The translations under genes and the position numbers were made by a program. Shown piece by piece: positions 1 to 12,035 of a stretch of 64,000 nt of DNA. Position 1 is the stretch's first letter. Each line of letters starts with the position of its first letter. Under the pieces are notes generated by a model, which did not search any database, was not told the DNA's origin, and was given only the letters and a program-made list of their open reading frames with translations. The stretch is from Haliclystus octoradiatus (Eukaryota > Cnidaria > Staurozoa > Stauromedusae > Haliclystidae): NCBI GenBank assembly GCA_916610825.1, contig OU744452.1:16703103-16767102 (forward strand). Reading direction: 5' to 3'.

Positions 1-650
1 TAAAGTTGTCATGTTTGCAATCAAATTGAAGAGAGAAAACTCTTCATGTGAAGCATGCCAGATTCGTTTTGAACTAAACAGGATGTCCACACTCCGTTTT
101 ATGAATGCCAAAACAATCTCTAATTGAGAATTTAAATTACCGTCAATGAGCTAATAGCAGGTGGTTACGAGGCCTGTTAAAGGCAATGACGTCATAATGT
201 TCTGGCCTCGATTATGTTTATATCCTGTTCTTCTATATACCTTGTTTATATCAAATTAAAAATAACTCCTCCTTTATTCCTTTAAATGTATGTCGGCTAG
301 ACACACCTTTTTCGACAACTGGTTTTGCCACATTTGCGTGGTTTAATAAAGTTATAAAATTGCAATCCTGCAGACATAGATTGCGAAAGCATGGTTCAGA
401 ATCAGACTACCACCTCTAAGCAATTAATTCAAATTAAGCTGCTGTGTTTGAAGATGTCTTTCTCACCCTTTCTCAAACAAGAAATTTTGAAAATCTCTAA
501 ATTAACACTGTAAAATTTCACAAGAATCTGGAAAAGCACCGCTCAAAAATGGCACGTCCCCGTACAGCCGATGTATGGAAGTCCCCCTCGGGAATTAACT
601 GAATAGAAATTCTGGTTTAAGTTTATCAAAGTGTTATATCTTAACAACTA
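1..650. other. Gene-free stretch, AT-rich
   Basis: I see no exon with convincing splice borders here. Around 500-570 the sequence resembles 4050-4115 (shared core CTGTAAAATTT, then a stretch near AAAATGGCACGTCCCC versus AAAATGACACCTCCCA), so part of it belongs to a low-copy dispersed repeat. Confidence 0.4.
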
Positions 651-740
651 ATAAATGAAACAAGGATTAGTCAAGTTTTACCGTTACTTGTACCAAAAAG
701 GGTAAGACGGTAAAGCTTGACTAATCTTTGTTTCATTTAT
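651..740. repeat. Hairpin repeat, 34-bp arms
   Basis: Left arm 651-684 and right arm 707-740 are reverse complements with two mismatches, separated by a 22-bp loop. The arms begin ATAAATGAAACAA and end TTTACCGT. This is a compact MITE-like or cruciform-forming sequence with no coding capacity. Confidence 0.8.
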
Positions 741-874
741 ACATGGCTCTACTTAACTGTATCGAGCACTCTCTTAAATGGTTTGCATATTATTATTATT
801 CTTATTATAATAAGTATAGGTTTATCTAATAGCAGACAAAATAGTGCTCAATGTCAACATTTGGCAGAGCGGTA

Positions 875-960
875 AATAATAATAATGGTGATAGATCAAA
901 GAAAACACATTCTTTACGTAAAGAATGTGTTTTCTTTGATCTATCACCATTATTATTATT
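875..960. repeat. Perfect 86-bp palindrome without spacer
   Basis: Bases 875-917 and 918-960 are exact reverse complements meeting at TTTAC|GTAAA. The outer parts are AAT/ATT trinucleotides and the inner part is unique sequence. Similar ATT-rich sequence lies just outside on both sides (about 790-810 and 950-970). It could be a real palindromic element or a fold-back assembly artefact. Confidence 0.85.
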
Positions 961-1700
961 ATTCTTATTATAATTAATATAGTACAAATATCCTATCTTG
1001 TTGGTTGTCCTACAACTACAGTATCACAACCTTTTCCACGTTATTTAAAATGTATACTTTTTGAAAGATGTGGACCATGTAAAATAATAACATAAAAGAT
1101 GATAATTTATTCTGAATCATGAAAAGGTGTAAATTCCATTGAAAGTTTTGAAAAACCAAAGAATTCAAAAGGAAACGGGTTTTGTTGGATCTGAATAAAT
1201 CAACGCAGATATTTCTGGAATTACACATTCGTCTCAAATTTATGAAAATCTTTGAAATGGATTATAAGTGACTTCAGAAAATTCAAGTTTGGTCATTTCA
1301 GAACAGAATTAGACTTATATTTTAGAGTAGGAATAATATAATGTTGATTGAAAATATCAAAGTTGCAATGACAGATATTAATCGATTAGAGAGTTGATCA
1401 TTTGTATTTGTAATGATGATGAAGATATTTGTAATGATGAAGTATAACTTAATTATAATAATAGTTTCTAGCATTGCTTGTGTATTAAAGCAGTGAATCC
1501 TTGGCTGAAGTATTTTTCTGAGTTTTTTCTTTCATTTTTAAAATTATTCAGGGGTTCGAGGAATCATTAAACAATCGTTTTATCGTAACGATTATTATGT
1601 AATTTGATTATAATTTTCTCTGTATTTTATGTAACTTGAAATGGACTTACTATACAGCCGTCAAACATTTTTTATATACAGTAGATATATTTTTTACATG

Positions 1701-1863
1701 CAGGATCCGACAAAAGCTTCAGTATTCTGGGGTCCTAGTGGTATTTCAATATTTTCTTCTGAATTTTGTTGTTGAGGTTTGACCAATAAATTATTAAAAA
1801 CATCAATTTTCTGCTGAATTTGCTCAATAACCTTCCCATGATCCCAACTTTTGTCAGATCCTG
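1701..1863. mobile_element. Family A MITE (hAT-like)
   Basis: The ends are CAGGATCCGACAAAAG and its inverted match CTTTTGTCAGATCCTG. The interior is close to the copy at 61902-62076. Flanking octamers TTTACATG and ATCACATG agree at 6 of 8 positions, as expected for an old 8-bp hAT target duplication. It has no coding capacity. It ends 36 bp from the donor side of the exon at 1899-2046. Confidence 0.7.
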
Positions 1864-1898
1864 ATCACATGTGATTATTAAGATGACGTATGACTTAC

Positions 1899-2046
1899 CA
1901 TTGTATATTGTTGTCGTTGTCGTGGTATTGTATTGATCAGTAGAGTATTGTTCGTCACTTTGTTGATCATTATTTTGTTCAATTTGCTGTTGTTGTTGTT
2001 GTTGTTGATGTTTTAGGTTGTATTCATACTGCTCATTCTCTTCCAT
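1899..2046 (-). CDS. Isolated Q/T-rich exon, gene unknown
   Basis: On the minus strand an acceptor (TTCTGCAG) is followed directly by ATG and 49 open codons. The exon closes at a strong donor (AATG|GTAAGT), leaving phase 1. The peptide is low complexity: MEENEQYEY, a run of eight glutamines, Q/N/D/S-rich sequence, six threonines and IYN. The ATG may be a true start after a 5'-UTR intron or an internal Met. It lies on the same strand as, and 3' of, the LIM exons, so it could encode part of the disordered linker of that gene or belong to another gene. No family is recognised. Confidence 0.45.
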
Positions 2047-2611
2047 CTGCAGAATCAAATTATTCGAAAGGTATACCGTTAATTATAGAGGATGAAAACT
2101 TAACTAAGAAGGTTTATCGTTCGTACAATTCTTCTACTTCTATAGAAGTGACTATTTTTGACAATATAGCAATAATAATGATAAAAAAAATGGTAAAAAG
2201 GTTTTATAGAGCTTATTATTAATTATATCAAGCAGTTATAAGCCCTTAAGAAATATAACTGAGATGAATAAAAAGAAAATAATATGATCTATAAAACTTG
2301 AACGTATAATAATATACAGAATTACAGATGCACATGATTTCAAAAATATTTTGCCTTCTTGAATCCTAAAATATTTCAATATTTGTAGTTATTGAGCTGA
2401 ACTTTAAATCATAGAAATATCAATAGTTCTTTCTGAATTTGCTCCAGCTTTCTGTAATCAAGAATTTCCCCTTTTGCTAGACCCAACAGCTGCGCGTTGA
2501 CTATAGAGGCCAGCCTATCTGCCATGAAATGCCTCATCCCTATATATAAAATGGTGGTATGGGTGCTTTCGGTTAGGCAATACCCACGGCCGTAACTACA
2601 TGTTTGGTGTA

Positions 2612-2629
2612 GGGGGGGGGGGGGGGGGG
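2612..2629 (+). repeat. Poly-G run of 18
   Basis: Eighteen consecutive G, followed at about 2709 by a run of seven G. This is a homopolymer with G-quadruplex potential inside a short GC-richer island (2570-2760). Its length is probably unreliable in the assembly. Confidence 0.9.
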
Positions 2630-3377
2630 ATTTGTCAATTTTGCCCGATAAAAAAGCGAAGAATTCGCAAATTTGAAAATTGCAAAGAATTTGACTCAAA
2701 ATTTTATTGGGGGGGTCACACCCGCACACTCCCCAGGATTTACGGCCCTGGCAATATCATCTGAGTCATTATTAAAGGAAGATTATCAAATTAATCTCAC
2801 ACATAGTAGTCAGTTACCATCGGTTATCAGATTATATTACAATTTGCTAGAAAGTGAACCTGTAAAACAAAGGTATGCAGAGAAAATGTATATAAGTAAA
2901 TTTTATTGGTGAGCTATTTCTCAGCATGTGAGATTTTTGGGATGTATATTTCAGACAGGGTGTCACAAAAATTTTGACCTTCCAGGAACTGTGTTGCTCG
3001 ATTGTAAACCTCCTGGGATTGAATTTATAGTGCTTCATAGTTTTGAAGAATTGATCTTAAAGTTTAAGAATTTTGACTTACTTTGAAGCAAGAACTTCGA
3101 AGTATTACAAAACACAAAAAATATGAAATCCAAAAATAATAAATTTTGAATAAGAAAATAGTCATGATAAAATTGGAAACCTTCTGATTTTGTGCTGGCC
3201 TTCCGAGAACCAGGTTCCCAGGATCCCACACTTTGTGACAGCCTGATTTCAGAGCTCAATTATGAAAAGAAATCTACCTACAGCATCAATAAAACCACAC
3301 AATAAAATAATTACCTCTCGCTGATATTCATCATTGCAGTGGGGATGCCATATTTCAGAACCTAAACCAAAAAGTGG

Positions 3378-3495
3378 TATACAAACCTGTATATAACAGC
3401 CAGCTACGAGAGGTAGATAAATTGACCACGATAGACAGGTGGCCTTTATATACAGGTTTGATTCAATAGAAAATACTATTTTAGACATTACAAGA
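3378..3495. mobile_element. Family B MITE fragment
   Basis: Carries the family B signature ACCTGTATATAACAGCC, then GGTGGCCTTTATATACAG and TTGATTCAATAGAAAA, followed by GACATTACAAGAGTG. The second half and its inverted terminus are missing; it abuts the reverse-transcriptase relic. Confidence 0.75.
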
Positions 3496-3518
3496 GTGAT
3501 GGCATTATATCTCAAAGT

Positions 3519-3900
3519 TTACCAGTCATCTCTGGCGTTCCTCAAGGTTCAATTTTTGGGGTCATCTGATGTTTATCTTATCTATAAATGATTCAGCAAT
3601 AACAAATGAAGCCTGTTCTTCAGTAACGTATGCTGATGACAGTACTGTACATACATCTGCTAAAACTATAAATGATTTGCCATTTAAGTTAAATAATGAT
3701 CTCAAAAGAAATAATGACTGGTGTAAGAGCAACGTCATGGTAATAAACCCCAACAAGACATAGGCAATGATAATAATAACGAATAAAAAACGATCTACAT
3801 TTGAACACGAAAACGATAATATTATAAAAATTGATGGAGATGCAATAGAATTAGTAACAGAACATAAGATATAAAAGATACTATTTTAATAAGGATGTGT
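3519..3900 (+). pseudogene. LINE reverse-transcriptase fragment
   Basis: A non-LTR retrotransposon reverse transcriptase would make cDNA by target-primed reverse transcription; this copy is dead. Translation of 3519-3569 gives VISGVPQGSIFGVI, the conserved palm segment, ending at a stop. In a shifted frame from 3569 come FILSINDS and the catalytic YADDST motif (about 3628-3645), and then the NDWCKSNVMVINPNKT segment that precedes the thumb region. A stop follows at 3762 and later stops interrupt what resembles the next RT segment (VTEHKI). There is no endonuclease domain and no complete 3' end. The exact clade cannot be set from this fragment. Confidence 0.75.
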
Positions 3901-5202
3901 CATTTTAGAAATTGAGGAAGACATTAAAATTTCACAGTATACTCATTCTGTCATATGAGAATTGAGACCTTCAAATTTCAAAAACTGCAGAAGAAAACAT
4001 TCATACACAAAGAACTAGCACAAAGCAGACCTCGAAAACTTTACAAATTGATACTGTAAAATTTGACAAGTATCTTGCAAAGGCAATCCTAAAAATGACA
4101 CCTCCCACTACAGCTGATATAACAGATTGGTCCGACATCCCAACTACCAACCTTGCAAATACATTTCCTCTCCTTCTCCAAACATTTGCCCGCATTTTGC
4201 ACAGCGAGAACAACGTGGATGATAATGCTTTTCACCGGCCTAAAATGATAACGAAAATTAAATTAACTGAAACAACTAAGTAAGGAGAGTTTGATAAAAC
4301 TGCCTACAACTGTCACCCCCAAATTACTTTATAGCATTTTCCTTGTCAGATTTTTAGATTGACCTTGCATGATGGTTACATTGTATTTGTTAATCCAAAA
4401 TTATCACTTATCTAAAATTGTTCAACAAGGACGTGACCGTTAATTAGATTTGGAGACATAGTGCAGCTGGGGTTCCATCCCTGGCAGGAGCCTCATTGGT
4501 TAGCCCAAGAAAAGGCATCCGACCATACGTGTGCACAACTGCACATGCTTCAAAATACCAATCTATTAAACAGCCACATCAGTGTAACAGTTTCAAGCTT
4601 CCCCGGTTTGTGGATAAATGAGGAATCCAAAATTCCCCGAAATTAGCATTTGAGTGTACTTACAGTATTTAAAAAATATATAACCAAAATGAAAATATTG
4701 ACATAGGAGTATAACTTTCATTGAAACCCTAATATGAAAACGCTGTCAATAAAACGCCCCACAAAGACATTTTTGAAGTTGTGATTCGAAACAAATTGGA
4801 ATGTTATGATTCGGCTATGACGAACGGTAACCTGGGTAAACCAGGACATTGCTTTGAATCAGGATTTGCCGATATAGGCTTTTTCATATTGAACGATACG
4901 CATGATAATTTTTGACCAATATTGACTGATGCATATGATAATTTACGGCAATATTGGGTGATACGCCTGATCATACATGGACAGGAAGGATTTGTTAAAA
5001 ACTTTTGAGATGTCTATATTTTATAAATTAAGTATTAAACACTTTCTTATGCAATATGGGTTATATAAACATTTGGGTTGGATGAGGTACTCAAAAGGCT
5101 TTGCATTTGATGTTTCAGATAAAGTCAAGGCTGAGTTGACTTTCGTGGGATTTGAGCCACAGTCGATCAGATATGATCTGAAGTTTGGTTGCTCTGCCAT
5201 CT

Positions 5203-5400
5203 GAGCTAATCCTTGGGTTGAAAAAACCCATATTGCCCAGAAAGTGTTTAATACTTGTATAGCATTAGGCTTACATGGGATGTATGATGCTAATGGGATG
5301 ATCACACATGGGATGTATTGAGCTAATCCTTGGGTTGAAAAAACCCATATTGCCCAGAAAGTGTTTAAAACTTGTATAGCATTAGGCTTACATAGATGTA
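5203..5400. repeat. 117-bp tandem duplication
   Basis: GAGCTAATCCTTGGGTTGAA and the following roughly 75 bp, through GCATTAGGCTTACAT, occur at 5203 and again at 5320. The unit contains a short inverted stretch matching CAATATGGGTT at 5051-5061, and related sequence recurs near 33165, so it belongs to a dispersed repeat. Confidence 0.7.
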
Positions 5401-5461
5401 TTGATATATAATTATAATAGCCTACTCTTTATGATGTATGTTTCAAACATGCCAAATTTAC

Positions 5462-8400
5462 CTGCAAAACTTTTCCAGTGATGTATCCCCCACACCCTGC
5501 ACATGAAACGCCAAATTCAGATTGATAATCTTGTTCACAATATGGCACACCATCCCTTGATTTTAAACAATAAATTTATTAATTAAAAACAGTCACATAA
5601 TCATACAGTCAACATGTATGAAGGTCCACCTGTGTTATGTGGTCATATGTGTTATCATGTGTTATGTGATTAGCCAATTTTTAATTATAATGTGTGATCT
5701 TTATATTATTACCATTATTACAAGTCTCATTAATTAATTTAATCAATCACATCAGGGTCAAACAAAGTCCGGAAACTTGGGAAAAATAATTAAAAAAAAA
5801 CTAAAAATAATCAGAAAAATATAAAGAATAAAATTTTGATTTCATGTTTTTATGTCAGAAAAATACTTAAAAGTTCATCTAAAAAGTTTTGATTTGCAGA
5901 AGGTAAAACACTTTGTCGGACCCTTAATCAAGCTGTTGTTCAAATAGGACTGTGTATGTGATATTCCCTGAGGTTGTCGCCATATACAGCACACAAGCAG
6001 TCAGCAGCACTTCAGGTTCAATTTACCTAAACAGTTACGACATTAAAACGTCTCTGACCTTGGCAGGAATGACGCATGAATAACGCCATCGCCATCAATT
6101 AATCTTAATTTTATAGTTATAGGTCGTTTTATTGCCGGACTGCTTGGAGTAAACAAGCAATAAACCGGTCTGAAGAGTGTTTTTGTGCAAAAATCAGACC
6201 AGAAATGATCATATATAGTTTATAGACCTTAACTTGTATAACAGCCATCGAAATGATCTAGATAAATTAACCGCTGTGGACATGTGACTTTTCGGCTGAT
6301 TCAATAGAATAACGTGTTTCTTATATTAATAGAGAGTATGAGTTATCCGTGTTTCTGGAATGGCATCAGTTGGGCCAAGTCAAAATTCTTCATTACAATT
6401 GTGCTACAAAAATGGAACTCAGATAGCAGACACAGTAAAAAGCAAAATCAATGTAAATGGGGATTGCTGAAACATAACTGTAAAGAACTTAGAAGGGACA
6501 ACATGTTGCAGTGCTTTCATTTATTAATTATTGTTACCTATTGCTTAATCATTGCTATTGTCTCTTGGTCAACAACTAAGTTGAACATTAATCAGCTCAC
6601 CGCAAAACGAGCTGTCATGTTCTTAATTCGGAGGAGATTGCAAACGAACAATAATTCGTACTAAAACGTTGTGACAAAAATCAAGCTGAAAACAACAAGG
6701 AAACACTACCTTGTGTTCTCAAGCTGTAAAATGAAAAGATAAAGTTTGCTTTGATACAAAGTGCACAAAATAAATGCCATGCCAGATCGCTATCAAGAGG
6801 TGGTTGTTATATCAGGCTCCATTGTACACTGTAGCGTCAGCATGTGTTCTTACCTGCCCATGTATTCACCAGCCAAAAGACAACCACATTTATGACATGT
6901 GAAACACCAGAGATGCCATTGTTTGTCCAAAGCAAGCAGTGCCTGACCAGTCTTAATTTCATTGCCACATCCAGCACATTCTAAACAAATTTAATAGCTG
7001 ATTCTTTCAGAAACATTGGTGTATTGTGTTTCAGAATTCATATTGAATCTAAGTACCGGTACAACAGCTTTAAGATGAAAACAACAGTGCCTAATGCTCT
7101 TGTTCTGCCGTCAAAATTATTTGATAACGATAAGAAATATATTAATTCTAATTTCAATCAACATATGAATGATACAATACTTCATGTCAATTAGGTGTCA
7201 GCGGTGGGTACAGGCGACAGGAAGTGCTCCGATTGCAGACTGGTCATGGGGGGTGACAAGCAGTTACACATGCTCTGTCACAGGAATGTGCAATTTCAAG
7301 GAACCAAGTTCATTTGTTAACGACGAGATCCTCATGAAGTTTCAATATCATGAGTAATTCCCAAATCATTTTTAAAATTACTCAAAAAGTACTAAAAGTG
7401 GTCCCCCCTTTGGATTAGAAGTCGCTGCAGGAACACATTAGAAAGTATTAATTACAATAATGATAACTGCTCACTGTTGTCTCCTTTTGAAGGTATCTGG
7501 TCACTGCTATCAGCATATGCATCACAGCTTTCACACATGTAGACTGAACCATCAAAAATTACATTGGCCTCGGGTGGAAATGGAACCCTGTGAATATGAA
7601 ATGAAAATAGAATCAATAGAATCAACTCAATTCTAAAGAAGTTATTTAGACAATGTTACTTTTCACCATAAGTTTTGAAAATCTGAAAACCTACTGAAAA
7701 CATACCAAAAACTTGTTGAGTAGGTTACAGAATTGGGCTCATTTCAGTAGCTTTCAAATTTTGAGGTGCGTTTCAGTAGTTTTTCAGTAGAATGAGAAGA
7801 ATCTAGATTAAAGTTTCTGGTGAATTTTAGTATGGTTTCAGTACTCAATCCTATTCCAGTATGTTTTCAGTAGCTATTCAGTATATTCGTAGTGTTTCTA
7901 GGCACAGTAGGCCTACCGACGATTGATCAATAAATAATTGGTCCAAAATATGTAAGTCCTTATTTTTGTCCAAAGAAGGGTCTGCAAAAATAGTCAAAGT
8001 TCCCGAATATTCTAGAAGATTGTTGTTTTGTTTGGATTTTTGGTGACATATTTGGAGTATACATTAATAGGGGGTGGTTTAAATAGCAGCAGCTCATTTG
8101 ATAACTGTATATGTAAAACTCTAAGGAAATTGAACTACGAAAGTGCGATCTTGCGGTGCTTTAATTAGCTTACCTGCAGCTGGCACAGCAAAAACAATTT
8201 TCATGGTAGATCTCTTCACCAACCGTAACAGTTTCCCCTTCAGTGTATTTTCCACACCCGTTGCATTTACTACCAAACATATGATAGTAATCATTATCGC
8301 AGTATAGCTCTGATTCATGACGAAAGAATCCCTTTTCATAAAGACCGTTGCCACACGCTATATAAGATAATAATGTCATATAAAAAACTGAAAATTACTT

Positions 8401-9451
8401 TATCAACAATATTACCCATGGGGAATTGACTATACACCTAGAGCCAGATATGGGCCTACTCTTTGAGGCCAAAAGCAACTCTCCGGAAAGCCATGTGCTT
8501 CATTTAAAGCCTATTAATAAAGATTTATTTTATGCAGGATTTGATAAAATGGGGGGATATTAATGCTGAGAGTCCTGGAAGGCTAGAGCCAGGGTCCGAC
8601 AAAACATTTTCCCATCCATTTTCATATTTTCCTAATTATTTTAGCTTTTATCTTCAGCATTTTGACTTTTACTTCTGAATTTTCCTAGCCTTCCGCAAAC
8701 CAGGTTTCCAAGTTTCCGGACTTTGTTGGACCCTGGCTAGAACTTCTTTCTTTTATGTGGAAGATGAATGATTGGGTGCAGTTTTATCATGCGATGATAA
8801 ATGGACAATAACATCTAAAGTTAACTGTGAAACAGTTTTCATGATGTTGTCAACGTGAAAAATTTTGGAAGCAAAAATATAGAATCCTGGAAAAAAAAAT
8901 ATTTTATTGAACTCTGATCTTATGTTTATAGTAATAAAATGTTGAATGAAATAATAAAACACAAAATCTATATCTATTATCCGTTATCTAACACATGCTT
9001 ATGTAAAATATTTTTAATTCAATAGTTCAAGCCTTGTTTTATTCTGTGTGCCTAATTAGCTTATTCTGCTTACAGCTAAATCTGGCCCATTATTCATCTC
9101 TAGATCAAAAACAAAAGTGCAAAAGTAGGCAAACCTGCAATCCTAAATTCCAAAAAGGAAGAGCGAAGTTAGTGAAAGGTTTAAAACAAAATGTTGAAAT
9201 ATTTCTGGATTATGGACAACTGATAGACTCTCGTGCCTTATGTCTGAGTAGACGAAAACAATATTCTCAATTAATAACACAAAATATTTCCAGTTGTAGG
9301 CAAATCATACTTTACTTGAACAATAAATGACTAATAGCTTGCTTACCTCTGCAGTTCAAGCATTCCTTATGGAAGTGGCGATCATTTGCAACGAGAACAT
9401 CGCCATGGCAAGGTTTGGTGCATTTGTCACACTTAACATCATAATCTGCAA
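5462..9451 (-). CDS. Actin-binding LIM protein (ABLIM-like), partial
   Basis: ABLIM/UNC-115 proteins link actin filaments to signalling through four N-terminal LIM zinc fingers and a C-terminal villin headpiece. Five exons on the minus strand fit together with matching phases: 9451-9347, 8357-8174, 7587-7475, 6980-6854 and 5555-5462. LIM1 runs from CDKC through HFHKECLNCRACGNGLY to LYCDNDY. LIM2 runs from CNGCGKYTEGE through YHENCFCCASC to MCESC. LIM3 runs from CAGCGNEIKTGQALLALDKQ through WHLWCFTCHKCG to YCEQDY. LIM4 begins CAGCGGYITGKVLQ and breaks at the donor at 5462. The GQALLALDKQWH signature is typical of ABLIM LIM3. The start exon (upstream of 9451), the rest of LIM4 and the headpiece were not found and may lie in long introns or outside the window. 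A family A MITE (8590-8735) sits in one intron and another (5753-5925) in the next. Confidence 0.9.
5753..5925. mobile_element. Family A MITE, diverged
   Basis: Left end CAGGGTCAAACAAAGTCCGG and right end ACACTTTGTCGGACCCTT are inverted relatives of the family A terminus. The interior is A-rich. It lies in the ABLIM-like intron between the exons at 5462-5555 and 6854-6980. Confidence 0.6.
8590..8735. mobile_element. Family A MITE (hAT-like)
   Basis: Termini CAGGGTCCGACAAAA and TTTGTTGGACCCTG are inverted. The flanks GCTAGAGC and GCTAGAAC form an 8-bp target duplication with one mismatch, which is the hAT hallmark. It is non-coding and intronic in the ABLIM-like gene. Confidence 0.8.
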
Positions 9452-12035
9452 CTAAAATTCAGAGAAACGTTAAATTTAGAGGAGCAAACCAAATCAGTCG
9501 ACCTATTTCCTTAATTTTTCACTTTGATAGCAGATATCAAACACAATTGCAAATATCACATTATTAAATCTAAATTTCAGATTAATTCACTTTGAAATCT
9601 ATTTCTATCAAACATCATTTCAACTTTAATCTGAAGAAATTCACTTTTAAAGGAGCAAAAATGACCGGCAGGCGCTACGCACTTAGGATCACGTGCACGC
9701 TTATTGTTATAACACAATGTTCATTGTTGACATGAATTTTATTACAAGTTGGGCCTGCGCATAACAATTGTTTCAAAGCGAGACGGTTGAATTACGCTAA
9801 GCATAAATTCAACTTGTGCTCGCAGCGGTCGCCGGTCAATTTTGCCCCTTTCAATATTCTTTGAGAAAGTAAGTACTTGAGGCATAATCAATCGCTGCAT
9901 TGTGGTGTAGACATACACACTAACTAGGCTTACACAGCGTCCACACTGTAGAGTTGCTGTCTGCGGCTAGCATCTTAGCTATAGCACAGAAATTTAAATA
10001 TAGATCTGGGCAGGGTCCGACAAACTATTTTGTCTTCTGGAAACCTGGATTTATATTCAAAAATCTTCGGAAATTTTTTTGAGAAAAGTAGGCTATACAA
10101 AATAATAGATATAAACAATAATTAAAGGAGACAAAGGTTCACAATAAACTCTTCAAGCAATATTGAAAACAAATTATCACACCTTTGGAAAATCGTTTTT
10201 GAAAGGGAAAGTCGATTTTCTTCAGAATTTGGTCCAGCCTACCGGAAACTAGTTGCTGGGTTGCCGGGGTTTGTCAGATCCTGGATCTGGGCCTTTTCTG
10301 GCCTCATATTCTTGTTTTTACAATTTTCTATATGTTTTCAGCTAACTCCAGCCGCAGAACAGGAGAAAAATAACGCTTCCAGCAGCATTAATGTTTGACT
10401 TTAAGTAAAACTTGGCCGCACAAAATACAAACTCTGCAGTCTAGCACAGCGTTTGCTGTCCATGAAAGCCTTTGTGGCCTATGTACCCTAGAACCCACAA
10501 TGAAGCACTCTATCGTTCATGTATACATTTCACCACGAATTCAATGCGGTTTCAATTCTATTCGAGTTCCACTAGATTTTCATAAAACGCTAAGCTGGTG
10601 GTGACATTTTTGCTGCCATTTTAAAAATTACAGCTTACAGCTTTGTCTTGGGCTTACTATTTTTGTATAGTGGATTTAGGGAAGCCGAGGGTAATATTTA
10701 AATTGATTGAATTTCTAGGTCTACACTTTCGACAGTCAGGAAGTCTGTTGGCTGATACGATCTTTAATCATATGAACTCGCGTGGCAAATTGTTAGATGA
10801 TCATTCAGAAAGAAGGAAGACCTTTAACAAGGATCATTGATTTACATTCTAGAAATCTTTCTACCGTTTAATACCAAATTACTAACGTGTGTTTTGATCA
10901 ACAGTCGCAAACACACATTGAAATTTGTTTTGTGGGGGTAATTGTCGTTGAAAGATGCACTGTGGCCTTTCTTAAAACGTACATTAGCTATTTTAAAAGT
11001 AGTTGCTCCGATTTGAGACACACATCATGAATCAGATCTTGTGAGATGTAAATTATAAATTGTAATTACGAACAATAATCCAAAACAAATCCAAGGAAAT
11101 GAGTTAATTAAAACAAATTTACAAACTAAACGACTACGTAAACCCTAACAAACTAGATATAACTATTATAAAAGTACTGTACGTAACGAAAGCAGGAAGG
11201 ATATCAGTTCGATTATCGCTTGAATAAAACAGCAAAACAGTTCTAAACGTCAAAATATATAAAAATATACTTGCCCATTTTAAAAATCGTTGTAATCTCC
11301 TTTCGCTCTCAAGGTAATAGAGCCAAACTCAGTTTCTGAATGATTACAATTAAGCGTAAAGCAATAGTTTAAAAGTTACAGGTGGCATAAACAACCAGTC
11401 TACAACGATCAACGATCAACGATCAACATTCAACAGAACGTTTTTCGGTTGACTTTTGTTCAAAAATTCAGGCGGCACCTCCGTGTAGAATTCTTGACAT
11501 TCCAAAATGATGTTGTGCGCATGTCTCACTATATCAGAATGGATGACGTACACATAACGAAGTTAACGGTAGTACAAAGCCTTCGCAATCACATGGAATA
11601 GGATAACTTATTGAAGGGAGAAAATAATTTTACACTTTTTACACAAAATTAAATCATCCAAATAACTAAATATCGGAAATATGTATACAACACAAAATCA
11701 TCATGTGCGATAAAATTATTCAATCAAATCTAGAAAGCAAACTCTTTTCTAAATGTCTCCCTCGAAATAATGGCCACCTGCTATAAAGATCATTTCACAG
11801 TTTTCATAAAAAAAACATCAATACTTTAATCACGATAGTACCAGCAGGTAATAAAGCTGCAATTTAGGTTTCTAGCTGTTTTTTTTTCCGGCACATTTAT
11901 CGATCATTTTGAACAAAATTAAAGCGAACCTTCTACAAAATTCCCGTTTAAATCGATCTTCTTAGTTTGCTTATCGATAAAAATATTGTTGTTACAGTAT
12001 ATGATTGTAGTTGACATGATCATGCTAAAAAGGAA
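9452..12035. other. Gene-free stretch upstream of LIM exons
   Basis: Apart from the family A copy at 10011-10283 I see no supported exon. The first exon and promoter of the ABLIM-like gene may be here but I could not pick them out. A short tandem of AACGATC (three copies) lies near 11404-11425. Confidence 0.35.
10011..10283. mobile_element. Family A MITE with exact 8-bp duplication
   Basis: Starts CAGGGTCCGACAAAC and ends GTTTGTCAGATCCTG. The 8 bases on each side are both GATCTGGG, a perfect hAT-type target-site duplication. The interior has no coding capacity. Confidence 0.85.

Noticed and set aside
2409..2500. Minus-strand peptide GEILDYRKLEQIQ, resembling the ABLIM linker motif EILDYKDL
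   Set aside because: The same DNA phrase (GAGCAAATTCAGAA and the following TTGATATTT) recurs at about 59758-59790 in a family A fragment, so this is repeat sequence and the match is chance.
2673..2912. Plus-strand frame with SESLLKEDYQINLTHS and LPSVIRLYYNLLESEP
   Set aside because: It looks mildly protein-like but has no clear acceptor, a weak donor (GTATGC) and no family match; not enough to call an exon.
6314..6664. 116-codon open frame in the intergenic or intronic region
   Set aside because: No recognised domain and no splice context, and it lies antisense within the ABLIM-like intron.
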